Origin: Streptomyces sp. KMM 9044
Lineage (GTDB): Bacteria; Actinomycetota; Actinomycetes; Streptomycetales; Streptomycetaceae
Direction: 5' to 3'
Length of the DNA stretch: 64,000 nucleotides
Assembly: GCF_024701375.2 (NCBI RefSeq)
Contig: NZ_CP113910.1
Span: forward strand, 1,922,001-1,986,000
Shown: piece after piece, positions 45,454 through 54,884 of the stretch
Layout: the number at the start of each line of letters is the position of its first letter
Numbering within the stretch: position 1 is the first letter of the stretch
Notes under the pieces: generated by a model
The model's database searches: none
What the model saw: only the letters and a program-made list of their open reading frames with translations
What the model was told of the DNA's origin: nothing
Made by a program: the position numbers and the translations under genes

Positions 45454-47058
45454 TCAGACCGCCGGCTCGACCCCGGCGCGCAGCAGGCCGTACGTGTACG
45501 CGTCCTCCAGGGCCTGCCAGGACGCGGCGATGACGTTGTCCGCGACGCCCACCGTCGACCACTCCCCCGCTCCGTCGGACGTGGAGATCAGGACCCGGGT
45601 GGTGGACTGGGTACCGTGCTTGCCCTCGAGGATGCGGACCTTGTAGTCGACGAGCTCCAGCTTGGCGAGCTGCGGGTAGATGCGCTCCAGGGCGACGCGC
45701 AGGGACCGGTCCAGGGCGTTGACCGGTCCGTTGCCCTCCGCGGTGGCGACGATGCGCTCGCTCTTGGCCCACAGCTTCACCGTGGCCTCGTTGGCGTGGG
45801 TGCCGTCGGGGCGGTCCTCGACGATGGCCCGCCAGGACTCGACGTCGAAGTACTTCAGCGGCCTGCCCTCGACCTCCGCGCGCAGCAGGAGCTCGAAGCT
45901 CGCGTCGGCGGCCTCGTAGGTGTAGCCCTTGAGCTCGCGTTTCTTGACCCGCTCCACGACCCGGCCGACCAGTTCGCGGTCGTCGCCGAGGTCGATGCCG
46001 AGCTCCTTGCCCTTGAGCTCGATGGAGGCGCGGCCCGCCATGTCGGACACCAGCATCCGCATGGTGTTGCCGACCTGCTCGGGGTCGATGTGCTGGTACA
46101 GGTCGGGGTCGACCTTGATCGCGGAGGCGTGCAGGCCGGCCTTGTGGGCGAAGGCGGAGACGCCCACGTAGGGCTGGTGGGTGGAGGGGGTCAGGTTGAC
46201 CACCTCGGCGATGGCGTGCGAGATGCGCGTCATCTCCCTCAGCCGGCCCTCGGGCAGGACCTGCCGGTCGTACTTGAGCTCCAGCGCGGCCACCACCGGG
46301 AACAGGTTGGCGTTGCCGACGCGCTCGCCGTAGCCGTTGGCCGTGCACTGCACGTGGGTGGCGCCCGCGTCGACCGCGGCGAGGGTGTTGGCGACCGCGC
46401 AGCCGGTGTCGTCCTGGGCGTGGATGCCGAGCCGGGCGCCGGTGTCGGCGAGCACCGTGGCGACGACGGCCTGGATCCGGGCGGGGAGCATGCCGCCGTT
46501 GGTGTCGCACAGGACGACGACGTCGGCGCCGGCCTCGGCGGCGGCGCGGACGACGGACTTGGCGTACTCGGGGTTGGCGCGGTGGCCGTCGAAGAAGTGC
46601 TCGCAGTCGACGAAGACCCGGCGTCCCTCGGCCTTGAGGAAGGCCACGGTGTCGCGGACCATCGCCAGGTTCTCGTCCAGGGTGGTGCGCAGGGCGAGTT
46701 CGACATGGCGGTCGTGGGACTTGGCGACCAGCGTGATGACCTGCGCACCGGAGGCGAGGAGCGCCCTGACCTGCGGGTCCTTCTCGGCGGTGGTGCCGGC
46801 GCGGCGGGTGGCACCGAAGGCGACCAGCTCGGCGTGCCGGAAGTCGATCTCCTGCTGGGCACGGGCGAAGAACTCGGTGTCGCGCGGGTTCGCGCCGGGC
46901 CAGCCGCCTTCGATGAAACCCACGCCGAAGTCGTCCAGGTGCCGTGCGATGGCCAGCTTGTCGGCGACGGTGAGATTGATGCCCTCACGCTGGGCGCCGT
47001 CGCGCAGGGTGGTGTCGAAAACGTGGAACGAGTCGTCGGGCTCGCTGGTTGCGGTCAT
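45454..47058 (-). CDS. cimA: citramalate synthase
   Basis: 534 residues. The HMG-CoA-lyase-like domain has FDTTLRDGAQREGINLT at the N-terminus and GIHAQDDTGCAVANTLAAV (metal-binding His) in the middle; the C-terminal LeuA dimer domain ends the protein. Sequence style and length match the TIGR00977-type citramalate synthase rather than 2-isopropylmalate synthase. It condenses pyruvate and acetyl-CoA on a threonine-independent route to isoleucine. LeuCD and LeuB can process citramalate, and both are encoded in the window. ATG 47058; a T-tracted hairpin lies upstream. Confidence 0.88.
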   Translation of the reverse strand: MTATSEPDDSFHVFDTTLRDGAQREGINLTVADKLAIARHLDDFGVGFIEGGWPGANPRDTEFFARAQQEIDFRHAELVAFGATRRAGTTAEKDPQVRALLASGAQVITLVAKSHDRHVELALRTTLDENLAMVRDTVAFLKAEGRRVFVDCEHFFDGHRANPEYAKSVVRAAAEAGADVVVLCDTNGGMLPARIQAVVATVLADTGARLGIHAQDDTGCAVANTLAAVDAGATHVQCTANGYGERVGNANLFPVVAALELKYDRQVLPEGRLREMTRISHAIAEVVNLTPSTHQPYVGVSAFAHKAGLHASAIKVDPDLYQHIDPEQVGNTMRMLVSDMAGRASIELKGKELGIDLGDDRELVGRVVERVKKRELKGYTYEAADASFELLLRAEVEGRPLKYFDVESWRAIVEDRPDGTHANEATVKLWAKSERIVATAEGNGPVNALDRSLRVALERIYPQLAKLELVDYKVRILEGKHGTQSTTRVLISTSDGAGEWSTVGVADNVIAASWQALEDAYTYGLLRAGVEPAV

Positions 47059-47160
47059 GGTCTGAAGGCTCCTGATGTCGGATCTCGGTCTACCGGAATG
47101 ACCGGTTCCACCGCCCCCCATGGTCCCTCGCGCCCGGTCCCCGGCTTGAGGTGGGCCAGG

Positions 47161-47192
47161 AAACAGAAAAACCTCTCGCGGGTGCGAGAGGT
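47161..47192 (-). promoter_or_regulatory. attenuator-like terminator upstream of cimA
   Basis: On the minus strand, ACCTCTCGC pairs with GCGAGAGGT (47171-47192) and is followed by TTTTTCTGTTT (47161-47170). This is a rho-independent terminator located about 100 bases before the cimA start, where it would stop transcription before the gene unless antitermination occurs. Confidence 0.65.
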
Positions 47193-47245
47193 CTGCGCGC
47201 GGGTCGAGGACGACGGTGTCCGCCCGTACGTTGTCGTACGTGCGG

Positions 47246-47296
47246 TCACTGCGGACCGGCGCGCCTGCTGCCGATAATCGTGGCGAACGAGGGCAC
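47246..47296 (-). CDS. possible cimA leader peptide with Ile-Ile
   Basis: GTG 47296 to TGA 47246 encodes MPSFATIIGSRRAGPQ, with tandem Ile codons ATT-ATC about 75 bases before the terminator. The rare ATT codon in a GC-rich genome is notable, and CimA makes an isoleucine precursor. No ribosome-binding site precedes the start, so the call is weak. Confidence 0.3.
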   Translation of the reverse strand: MPSFATIIGSRRAGPQ

Positions 47297-47481
47297 GGAA
47301 GGAGTCTGGCACAGAGCGGTCCCGCGATCACCGTCCGTCTCAGGATACGGGCGCGGGGTGTCCGGCCTGCGGCGGCCGGGGGGGGCGGGAGCCGGGTGTC
47401 GGGGCCGGTGGGTGGGCCCGGACCGCGCACCCGCCGGCCCGCCCCGGTGCGCGGTCCGGCAGGTGCGCAGGGGCTGGCTCC

Positions 47482-47638
47482 GTCCTCCGCAGGTCACCCG
47501 TTCGGGAAGATCGACCGATCACAGCTGGTCAGCCACCGATCAGCGCAGCGGTCCGCGGTGCAGAACCCGCCGAAGCACGATCGCTTCAGGACCGCGATCC
47601 AGTCCGGAGGCTGTGCAAAAGAGTGACCCGCGGAGGAC
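47482..47638. mobile_element. 157-bp MITE-like element, copy 1
   Basis: The ends GTCCTCCGCAGGTCAC (47482-47497) and GTGACCCGCGGAGGAC (47623-47638) are inverted repeats (15 of 16 positions). The interior has no ORF. An identical-length copy (two base differences) follows at 47651-47807 after a 12-base spacer. The ends resemble IS-type terminal repeats, so a MITE derived from a transposon is proposed; a simple tandem duplication cannot be ruled out. Confidence 0.6.
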
Positions 47639-47650
47639 GGAGCTAGCCCC

Positions 47651-47807
47651 GTCCTCCGCAGGTCACCCGTTCGGGAAGATCAACTGATCACAGCTGGTCA
47701 GCCACCGATCAGCGCAGCGGTCCGCGGTGCAGAACCCGCCGAAGCACGATCGCTTCAGGACCGCGATCCAGTCCGGAGGCTGTGCAAAAGAGTGACCCGC
47801 GGAGGAC
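47651..47807. mobile_element. 157-bp MITE-like element, copy 2
   Basis: Differs from copy 1 only in GATCGACCGATC (copy 1) versus GATCAACTGATC. It ends 5 bases before the last base of the ilvE stop codon. The sequence GGAGCTAGCCC follows each copy and contains the ilvE stop (CTA on the plus strand). Confidence 0.6.
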
Positions 47808-47811
47808 GGAG

Positions 47812-48900
47812 CTAGCCCAGCGGGTGCATCCAGCCGTGCTTGTCGTCGGCCGTGCCGCGCTGGATGTCGAGCAGGGCCTGGCGCAGACGCAGGGTGACCT
47901 CGCCGGGCTCGCCGCCACTCTGCTGCCACTCGCCGCCGGCCCGCTTGACGGTGCCGACGGGTGTGATGACGGCCGCGGTGCCGCAGGCGAAGACCTCGGT
48001 GAGGGTTCCGTTCTCGGTGTCGCGCTGCCACTGCTCGACCGAGACCCGCTCCTCGACGGCCTCGTAGCCGAGGTCGCGGGCGACGCTCAGCAGCGTGTCA
48101 CGGGTGACGCCCTCCAGGATGGAGCCGCTGAGCCCGGGGGTGACGATCCTGTCTCCGTAGACGAAGTACAGGTTCATGCCGCCGAGCTCCTCGACCCAGG
48201 AGTGCTCCACGGCGTCGAGGTAGCAGACCTGGTCGCAGCCTTTGGCGGCGGCCTCGGCCTGGGCGAGCAGGGAGGCCGCGTAGTTGCCGCCCGTCTTGGC
48301 GTCGCCCATGCCGCCGGGGACGGCGCGCACCCGGTCCTCGGAGACCCAGATGGAGACCGGCCGCACACCTCCGGGGAAGTAGGCACCGGCCGGGGAGGCG
48401 ATCACCAGGAACAGGTACTCGTTGGCGGGTCGCACGCCCAGGCCGACCTCGGTCGCGATCATGAACGGGCGCAGGTAGAGGGATTCCTCGCCGCCGTGCG
48501 CCGGCACCCAGGCCCTGTCCTGCCCGACCAGGGCGTCGCACGCCGCGATGAACGTCTCCACCGGCAACTCGGGCATCGCGAGGCGGCGGGCGGAGCGCTG
48601 GAACCGCTCGGCGTTCTTCTCGGGACGGAAGGTGGCGACGGACCCGTCGGGCCTGCGGTAGGCCTTCAGTCCCTCGAAGATCTCCTGCGCGTAGTGCAGG
48701 ACGTGGGTCGCCGGGTCGAGGGGGATCGGCGCGTACGGGACGAGCTGTCCGTCGTGCCAGCCCTGGCCCTCGGTCCACTTGATCGTCACCATGTGATCGG
48801 TGAAGTGGCGGCCGAACCCCGGGTCCGCGAGGATCGCCTCCCGCTCGGCGTCCGAGAGGGGGTGGGCGGAGGGCTTGAGCTCGATCGTGGGCGTGGTCAT
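47812..48900 (-). CDS. ilvE: branched-chain amino acid aminotransferase
   Basis: 362 residues, PLP fold type [16 protein letters not shown] near the N-terminus and the PLP-lysine motif [17 protein letters not shown] are present, with the C-terminal [15 protein letters not shown]. It makes and degrades Leu/Ile/Val with glutamate as partner. ATG 48900. The stop codon lies five bases from a MITE-like element; the C-terminus ends as expected for the family (HGWMHPLG), so the protein is intact. Confidence 0.95.
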   Translation of the reverse strand: MTTPTIELKPSAHPLSDAEREAILADPGFGRHFTDHMVTIKWTEGQGWHDGQLVPYAPIPLDPATHVLHYAQEIFEGLKAYRRPDGSVATFRPEKNAERFQRSARRLAMPELPVETFIAACDALVGQDRAWVPAHGGEESLYLRPFMIATEVGLGVRPANEYLFLVIASPAGAYFPGGVRPVSIWVSEDRVRAVPGGMGDAKTGGNYAASLLAQAEAAAKGCDQVCYLDAVEHSWVEELGGMNLYFVYGDRIVTPGLSGSILEGVTRDTLLSVARDLGYEAVEERVSVEQWQRDTENGTLTEVFACGTAAVITPVGTVKRAGGEWQQSGGEPGEVTLRLRQALLDIQRGTADDKHGWMHPLG

Positions 48901-49092
48901 GAGTGGGTGTCCTTCACCGGTTGTAGTGACGGGCCGCGCTCACGCCCGTACGGCCGGTGGCCAGTGATAGGACGTCCGAGCATTCCCTCAATCCGCGGCT
49001 CCGCGTTCGATTATCGCCCGGGGGCGGCGGAGGAGGAAACACGGGGTAGATGCGGCCCGGTGGTCGATGGTGACACCCGGCGGGGACATGCG

Positions 49093-49124
49093 GAAGCCGC
49101 CGGGCGGTCGCGGCCGGCGGCTTC
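49093..49124 (-). terminator. leuB terminator
   Basis: GAAGCCGCCGG (49093-49103) and CCGGCGGCTTC (49114-49124) form a perfect 11-bp stem with a 10-base loop. The hairpin starts 27 bases after the leuB stop. Confidence 0.7.
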
Positions 49125-49150
49125 GAGCGGTGTCGAGTGTGCGCGCCAGG

Positions 49151-50194
49151 TCAGCCGGCTACGCGTACGGCGAGCGCGTCGCCGATCTCGGAGGTGCTGC
49201 GTGCGGGCAGGCCGCCGCGCTCCGCGAGGTCGGCGGAGACGGCGTCCTCGATACGGGCGGCCTCGGCGTCGTGGCCGAGGTGGCGCAGGAGGAGGGCGAC
49301 GGACAGGACCGTGGCGCTGGGGTCGGCCTTGCCCTGGCCCGCGATGTCCGGTGCCGAGCCGTGCACGGGCTCGAACATGGACGGGAACACGCCGGACGGG
49401 TTGATGTTCGCGCTGGCGGCGACGCCGATGCCGCCGGAGACGGCCGCGGCGAGGTCGGTGATGATGTCGCCGAAGAGGTTGTCGGTGACGATCACGTCGA
49501 AGCGCCCGGGCTGGGTGACGAGGTAGATCGTCGCGGCGTCGACGTGGATGTAGTCGGTGGTGACCTCGGGGTACTCCTCGGCCACCTTGTTGAAGACGTT
49601 CGTCCACAGGTGGCCGGCGAAGGTCAGCACGTTGTTCTTGTGGACCAGCGTGAGCTTCTTGCGGGGGCGGGCCCGGGCCCGGGCGAAGGCGTCGCGGACG
49701 ACGCGCTCGACGCCGAAGGCCGTGTTCACGGAGACCTCGGTGGCGACCTCGTGTTCGGTGCCCTTGCGGATGGTGCCGCCGTTGCCGGTGTAAGGACCCT
49801 CGGTGCCCTCGCGGACGACGACGAAGTCGATCTCCGGCTGCCCCGCGAGCGGTGTGGCCACGCCCGGCAGGAGCTTCGACGGCCGCAGGTTCACATGGTG
49901 GTCGAAGGCGAAGCGGAGCTTCAGCAGGAAGCCCCGCTCCAGGACGCCGGAGGGGACGCTCGGGTCGCCGATGGCGCCGAGCAGGATGGCGTCGTGCCGC
50001 TTCAGCGCGTCGAGGTCGGCGTCGGTGAGGGTCTCACCGGTGGCGTGATAGCGCTGGGCGCCGAAGTCGTACTCCTTGGTCTCCAGCTTCACGTCCTGCG
50101 GGAGGACGGCGGAGAGCACCTTCAGGCCCTCGGCCACCACTTCCTGGCCGATGCCGTCACCGGGGATCACTGCGAGATTGATGCTGCGAGACAT
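49151..50194 (-). CDS. leuB: 3-isopropylmalate dehydrogenase
   Basis: 347 residues, isocitrate dehydrogenase-like fold. The N-terminal [18 protein letters not shown], active-site [11 protein letters not shown], and the Asp-rich metal/substrate site [13 protein letters not shown] with [11 protein letters not shown] are all present. It catalyses NAD-dependent oxidative decarboxylation in leucine synthesis. ATG 50194. It stands downstream of the 43-residue gene. Confidence 0.95.
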   Translation of the reverse strand: MSRSINLAVIPGDGIGQEVVAEGLKVLSAVLPQDVKLETKEYDFGAQRYHATGETLTDADLDALKRHDAILLGAIGDPSVPSGVLERGFLLKLRFAFDHHVNLRPSKLLPGVATPLAGQPEIDFVVVREGTEGPYTGNGGTIRKGTEHEVATEVSVNTAFGVERVVRDAFARARARPRKKLTLVHKNNVLTFAGHLWTNVFNKVAEEYPEVTTDYIHVDAATIYLVTQPGRFDVIVTDNLFGDIITDLAAAVSGGIGVAASANINPSGVFPSMFEPVHGSAPDIAGQGKADPSATVLSVALLLRHLGHDAEAARIEDAVSADLAERGGLPARSTSEIGDALAVRVAG

Positions 50195-50293
50195 GCGGGC
50201 ACCCTACTCCTCGTCCCATTTCCTGACACGAGCCGTCCGGGATGCGGACAGCCACGGGAGAGGAAGCCGCGGTACGGTACGGCCCGGCGCGGC

Positions 50294-50425
50294 TCAGTGG
50301 CCGGTCGAGCCGCCGTTGTCGCGGCGGTCGAGGGCGCGCTGGAGGGCTGCGGCGGCGTTCTTGCGGTCCGACTCGCTCGTGGGGGCGGCGTGGCGGACGC
50401 GGCGGCGGGCAGTGGTCTCGGCCAT
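50294..50425 (-). CDS. 43-residue conserved protein
   Basis: ATG 50425 follows AAGGAG at 10 bases. The product reads MAETTARRRVRHAAPTSESD and ends ALQRALDRRDNGGSTGH. It is basic and helical, with no domain recognised. A strong ribosome-binding site supports it as a real gene although it is short. It lies 99 bases before leuB on the same strand. Confidence 0.6.
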   Translation of the reverse strand: MAETTARRRVRHAAPTSESDRKNAAAALQRALDRRDNGGSTGH

Positions 50426-50761
50426 GGGGAATCGACTCCTTCGGCAAGCCGGGAATGCGCGGAAGCACGGTGGGGAAAACGCGTCACCGGAGGGGGCGGG
50501 GAGCGGGGGCCGCAGGGGTCGCCTGCACGGGGCCCGGCTCACTACCGCCGTTCGCTTGATCGAGCGAGACGTTCGGCTCCTACAAAAATAAGGGGGCGTG
50601 GCGCATCTGTCTGCACACATACTCGGACTTCCTACTATCTGAGACGGCGCACGCTGCCACACCGCGGTGACCTGCGAAAACATCGGGCGGGCCAGGTCTG
50701 CAGACCTGGCCCGCCCGACGGGCTGCGGCAGCGGTCCGGGGGCGTCCCGGTGCCGGGGGTG
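50426..50761. other. 336-bp gap with a perfect palindrome
   Basis: Between the 43-residue gene and pruA. The only clear element is the terminator at 50684-50717. The segment 50570-50640 is relatively A/T-rich (ACAAAAATAAGGG, ACTATCTGAGA) and could hold the promoter of the 43-residue gene. No gene was found. Confidence 0.5.
50684..50717 (-). terminator. pruA terminator
   Basis: CGGGCGGGCCAGGTCTG (50684-50700) followed directly by its reverse complement CAGACCTGGCCCGCCCG (50701-50717): a perfect 34-bp palindrome 45 bases past the pruA stop. Confidence 0.8.
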
Positions 50762-52402
50762 TCAGCCCATGTGCGGGTACGCGTAGTCGGTCGGCGGTAC
50801 CAGCGTCTCCTTGATGGCGCGGGTCAGCGTCCAGCGCATCAGGTTCTGCGGGGCGCCGGCCTTGTCGTTGGTGCCGGAGGCGCGGCCGCCGCCGAAGGGC
50901 TGCTGGCCGACGACGGCGCCGGTCGACTTGTCGTTGATGTAGAAGTTGCCCGCCGCGTAGCGCAGCTTCTCCATCGTGTACGCCGCCGCCGCGCGGTCGC
51001 CCGAGACGACCGAGCCGGTCAGCGCGTAGTCGGACACCGACTCCATCTGGGTCAGCATCTCGTCGTACGCGTCGGCCGCGCTGTCGTCGTACACGTGGAC
51101 GGCGAGGAACGGGCCGAAGTACTCGGTGCGGAAGACCTCGTTCTCCGGGTCGGAGCACTCGACGACGGTCGGGCGGACGAAGTAGCCGACCGAGTCGTCG
51201 TAGGAACCGCCCGCGACGATGGTGCAGGACGGGTCCTCCTGGGCCCGGTCGATGGCGGCCTTGTTCTTGGCGAAGGACCGCTCGTCGATGACGGCGCCGA
51301 CGAAGTTCGACAGGTCGGTGACGTCACCCATGGTGAGGTAGTCGACCTCGGCGGCGAACTCCTCCTTGAAGCCGTCGTTCCAGATCGACGCCGGGAGGTA
51401 CGCGCGCGAGGTGGCGGAGCACTTCTGGCCCTGGTACTCGAAGGCACCGCGGGTCAGGGCGGTCTTGAGCACGGCCCGGTCGGCGCTCGGGTGGGCGACC
51501 AGGAAGTCCTTGCCTCCGGTCTCGCCGACCAGGCGCGGGTAGGTGCGGTACTTCTCGATGTTGTTGCCGACCGTCTTCCACAGGTGCTGGAAGGTCTTGG
51601 TCGAGCCGGTGAAGTGGATGCCCGCGAGGTCACGGTGCTCGAGGGCGACCTTGGACACCTCGATGCCGTCACCGGTGACGAGGTTGATGACGCCCTTGGG
51701 CAGCCCGGCCTCCTCCAGCAGCCGCATCAGCAGCACGGCGGCGTGGGTCTGGGTCGGGGACGGCTTCCACAGCACGACGTTGCCCATCAGCGCGGGTGCG
51801 GTGGGCAGGTTGGCGGCGATGGCGCTGAAGTTGAACGGCGTGATCGCGTAGACGAAGCCCTCCAGCGGGCGGTGGTCCATGCGGTTCCACACGCCCGGCG
51901 AGTTGGCCGGCGGCTGCTCGGCGAGGATGCCGCGCGCGTAGTGGACGTTGAACCGCCAGAAGTCGATCAGCTCGCAGGGGCTGTCGATCTCGGCCTGCTG
52001 CGCGGTCTTGGACTGGCCGAGCATGGTGGAGGCGGCGATGGTCTCGCGCCAGGGACCGGACAGCAGTTCGGCGGCGCGCAGGATGATCGCGGCACGGTCG
52101 TCGAAGGACATCGCGCGCCAGGCCGGGGCGGCGGCCAGGGCGGCGTCGATCGCGTCCCGGGCGTCCTGCTGGGTGGCGTTGGCATAGGTGCCCAGGCGCG
52201 CCGTGTGGTTGTGCGGCTGCACGACGTCGAACCGCTCGCCGCCGCCCATCCGCTTCTCGCCGCCGATGGTGCAGGGCAGGTCGACGGGGTTGTCGGCCAG
52301 TTCCTTGAGCTTGGTCTCCAGCCGGGCGCGTTCGGGCGAGCCGGGGGCGTAACCGTGCACCGGCTCGTTGACGGGCGTGGGGACCTGGGTCACAGCGTCC
52401 AT
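50762..52402 (-). CDS. pruA: 1-pyrroline-5-carboxylate dehydrogenase
   Basis: 546 residues, aldehyde dehydrogenase superfamily. Catalytic Cys in FEYQGQKCSATSRAY, the Glu site VGETGGKDF, and the NAD-binding FTGSTKTFQ are all seen. It oxidises glutamate semialdehyde to glutamate in proline catabolism. It is downstream of the proline dehydrogenase gene by 54 bases on the same strand, so the two steps are encoded by an operon. Confidence 0.95.
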   Translation of the reverse strand: MDAVTQVPTPVNEPVHGYAPGSPERARLETKLKELADNPVDLPCTIGGEKRMGGGERFDVVQPHNHTARLGTYANATQQDARDAIDAALAAAPAWRAMSFDDRAAIILRAAELLSGPWRETIAASTMLGQSKTAQQAEIDSPCELIDFWRFNVHYARGILAEQPPANSPGVWNRMDHRPLEGFVYAITPFNFSAIAANLPTAPALMGNVVLWKPSPTQTHAAVLLMRLLEEAGLPKGVINLVTGDGIEVSKVALEHRDLAGIHFTGSTKTFQHLWKTVGNNIEKYRTYPRLVGETGGKDFLVAHPSADRAVLKTALTRGAFEYQGQKCSATSRAYLPASIWNDGFKEEFAAEVDYLTMGDVTDLSNFVGAVIDERSFAKNKAAIDRAQEDPSCTIVAGGSYDDSVGYFVRPTVVECSDPENEVFRTEYFGPFLAVHVYDDSAADAYDEMLTQMESVSDYALTGSVVSGDRAAAAYTMEKLRYAAGNFYINDKSTGAVVGQQPFGGGRASGTNDKAGAPQNLMRWTLTRAIKETLVPPTDYAYPHMG

Positions 52403-52456
52403 GAGTTCCGTACTCCTTGAGTTGAGCTGCGGGTGCTTGAGCGGTGGTGCTCGGGC

Positions 52457-53383
52457 TCAGCCCTTGCTGACCATCGAGCGCAGGAAGAAGCGCAGGTTCG
52501 CCGGCTTCTCCGCCAGGCGGCGCATGAAGTAGCCGTACCAGTCGGTGCCGTAGGCCGTGTAGACGCGCATGCGGTGGCCTTCGGCGACCAGCCTCAGGTG
52601 CTCCTCGCCGCGGATGCCGTAGAGCATCTGGAACTCGTACTCGTCGAGCTTGCGGCCGGCGGTGCGGGCCAGTTCCTGGGTGATGGAGATCAGGCGCGGG
52701 TCGTGGGACCCGATCATCGGGTAGCCCTCGCCCTCCATCAGCGTCCGCAGGATGCGCACGTACGCCTTGTCGATCGCGTGCTTGTGCTGGTGGGCGACCT
52801 CTGCGGGCTCCTTGTAGGCGCCCTTCACCAACCGTACTCGACTGCCGTTCGCGGCGAGGCGGCGCGCGTCCTCCTCCGTGCGGAAGAGGTAGGCCTGGAT
52901 GACGCAGCCGGTCTGTGGGAAGTTCCCGCGCAGCTCGTCGTGGATGGCGAACATCGAGTCGAGGGTGGTGTGGTCCTCGGCGTCGAGGGTGACCGTGGTG
53001 CCGGTCGCGGCGGCGGCCTCGACGACCGGCCGGACGTTGGCGAGCGCGAGTTCGTGGCCGCCGGGGAGTGCCTGGCCGAACATCGACAGCTTCACCGACA
53101 TCTCGGCGCGGGTGCCGAGCTCCAGCGGGCCGAGCCGGCCGATGAGCTCCAGGTAGGCGTCGCGCGCGGCGGCGGCCTGCTCGGGAGTGGTGATGTCCTC
53201 GCCGACGACGTCCATCGTCAGCTCCAGGCCGTTGCCGGTGAGCTCCTCGATGACGGGCAGGATCTCGTCCACGGTCTCACCGGGGATGAAACGGTCGACG
53301 ACCTGCTTGGTCACCGGGGCCGCCGAGACGAGGCGACGCATCCGGTCGCTGCGCGAGGCGGCGAGAATCACGGGACCCAGCAC
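52457..53383 (-). CDS. proline dehydrogenase
   Basis: 308 residues. MLGPVILAASRSDRMRRLV at the N-terminus, LTMDVVGEDITTPEQA, the FAD/substrate motif VRLVKGAYKEPAEVAHQ, and the C-terminal RRLAEKPANLRFFLRSM. This is the monofunctional form of the PutA PRODH barrel. GTG 53383 follows TGGAGG. The longer upstream frame is not supported. It is divergent from the PucR-type regulator. Confidence 0.93.
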   Translation of the reverse strand: MLGPVILAASRSDRMRRLVSAAPVTKQVVDRFIPGETVDEILPVIEELTGNGLELTMDVVGEDITTPEQAAAARDAYLELIGRLGPLELGTRAEMSVKLSMFGQALPGGHELALANVRPVVEAAAATGTTVTLDAEDHTTLDSMFAIHDELRGNFPQTGCVIQAYLFRTEEDARRLAANGSRVRLVKGAYKEPAEVAHQHKHAIDKAYVRILRTLMEGEGYPMIGSHDPRLISITQELARTAGRKLDEYEFQMLYGIRGEEHLRLVAEGHRMRVYTAYGTDWYGYFMRRLAEKPANLRFFLRSMVSKG

Positions 53384-53484
53384 GGGGCACCTCCACAAGC
53401 TGTGAAATGGCCGTGACCCGGTACTTCGGGTACGGCACGGAGAACCACCGTGAAACCTAGGGATCCATCCGATCGTGGGCCATC

Positions 53485-53494
53485 GACAGCTGTC
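53485..53494. promoter_or_regulatory. short palindrome in the proline-regulator intergenic region
   Basis: GACAGCTGTC is a perfect 10-bp palindrome 68 bases before the regulator start, in the divergent space with the proline dehydrogenase gene. It is a candidate operator only. Confidence 0.35.
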
Positions 53495-53561
53495 ACGCAT
53501 CCGTACCACCGATCTCAGACAGATGTATGAAGGCGGTGCGGTCCTACGGGACAATGCCGGG

Positions 53562-54770
53562 GTGACGTCGGAACACAGGGATGACTACCAGGAGCTGGTG
53601 GACGAGATCTCGGAGCTGCTCGGGGCTCCGGCGACCCTGGAGAACCGTGACTTCGAGCTGCTCGCCTTCGGCGCGTACGACAGCGAGGGCGAGCTCGATC
53701 CGTCCGTCCTCGACCCGGTGCGCACCCGTTCGCTCCTCACCCGCCGTTCGACGGCCGCCGTCCGGTCCTGGTTCGAGGCGTTCGGCATCACCCGCGCGAC
53801 GGGCCCGGTCCGTATCCCGCGCACTCCGGAGGCGGGTGTGCACCGGGGCCGGGTCTGTCTTCCGGTACGTCATCGGGGCGTCGTCCTCGGCTATGTCTGG
53901 CTGCTCGACTACGACCCGGGCCCCTCCGAGGAGCAGCTGGGCGCGGCGATGGGGGTGACAGCCCGGATCGGGGCGCTGCTCGCCGACGAGGCGCAGCACG
54001 GTGCCGACCTGACCCGCGAGCTGCGGGCGGTGCTCGGCGCGGAGCGTGACGGGCAGCGTGACCTCGCGGTCGCCGAGCTCCGCTCCGCCCTGGGAGGCCG
54101 CGCCGACGGTTCGTACACGCTGGTGTGCGTGGCCCCGTGGCCCTCCGCCGGCCCCGAGGACGCCCCGTCGGTGCGTACGGTGCCGGGTGCCACCGCCCTG
54201 TGCACCCTGCCGTGGGGGGCCTCGGACGTGTCGCTGGCCCTGCTGCTGCGGCTGCGCGCCCCGGACGTGCTGACCCCGGCGACGACGGCCGCCGGCCGGC
54301 TGCTCGAGCGAACCCGCGCGAGCGGCCCCGGGCACCGGCCCGCCGCGCCAGGGACGACCGCCTCGGCCGCCGGGATCGCCACGCCCCGCTCCGGCCTCGT
54401 CGGACTGTCCACCGCCTGGGGCGAGGCGTCGGCGGCGGCCCGCGCCGCCCTGGCCGAGCCCCGCCTGGGCCCGGTCGCCCGCTGGTCGTCGATCGGCCCC
54501 TACCGGCTCCTGACCGCGCTGCCCCGCCCGGCCGCCCCCGACCCCGCCGTCGGCCCCCTGCTCCTCCCGGTGCACCGGGAACTCGCCCGTACCGCCGAGA
54601 CCTACCTCGACCAGGCGGGCCAGGCCGGCCGCACGGCCGCCGAGCTGGGCATCCACCGTCAGACTCTGTATTACCGCCTGTCCCGGATCGAACAGGTCAC
54701 GGGCCTGGACCTGGACGACGGCGAGGACCGGCTGCTGCTGCACATGGCGTTGAAGGCGCACCGCCTGTGA
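53562..54770 (+). CDS. PucR/CdaR-family regulator of proline catabolism
   Basis: 402 residues. Residues 1-160 hold a sensory region; the C-terminal 30 residues contain the PucR helix-turn-helix ([24 protein letters not shown]). GTG 53562 is used, with ATG 53523 as alternative; neither has a strong ribosome-binding site. Its divergent position from the proline dehydrogenase/pruA operon suggests it controls those genes. Confidence 0.85.
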   Translation: MTSEHRDDYQELVDEISELLGAPATLENRDFELLAFGAYDSEGELDPSVLDPVRTRSLLTRRSTAAVRSWFEAFGITRATGPVRIPRTPEAGVHRGRVCLPVRHRGVVLGYVWLLDYDPGPSEEQLGAAMGVTARIGALLADEAQHGADLTRELRAVLGAERDGQRDLAVAELRSALGGRADGSYTLVCVAPWPSAGPEDAPSVRTVPGATALCTLPWGASDVSLALLLRLRAPDVLTPATTAAGRLLERTRASGPGHRPAAPGTTASAAGIATPRSGLVGLSTAWGEASAAARAALAEPRLGPVARWSSIGPYRLLTALPRPAAPDPAVGPLLLPVHRELARTAETYLDQAGQAGRTAAELGIHRQTLYYRLSRIEQVTGLDLDDGEDRLLLHMALKAHRL

Positions 54771-54785
54771 CGACCGGCAGGCGCG

Positions 54786-54884
54786 TCAGCGCCGTCCGGC
54801 GGCCTCGATCACCCGGCGCAGGCCCTCGGTGAGCCGGTCGGCGTCGGGCGCGTTCTGCCGGTCGAACGACCAGGGGTCGTCACC
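54786..54884 (-). pseudogene. TetR-type regulator C-terminal remnant
   Basis: Minus strand: GDDPWSFDRQNAPDADRLTEGLRRVIEAAGRR*, the style of a TetR C-terminus, then the similarity ends abruptly at the junction with an opposite-strand transporter fragment. No start codon or DNA-binding domain is left. The frame itself runs further right, but that part is the antisense of the transporter remnant. Confidence 0.6.

Noticed and set aside
43864..47277. 1137-codon plus-strand frame across the TPM and cimA genes
   Set aside because: Antisense to two recognised genes; no domain and no start signal.
49067..52420. 1117-codon plus-strand frame across leuB and pruA
   Set aside because: Antisense shadow; the minus-strand genes have catalytic motifs in place.
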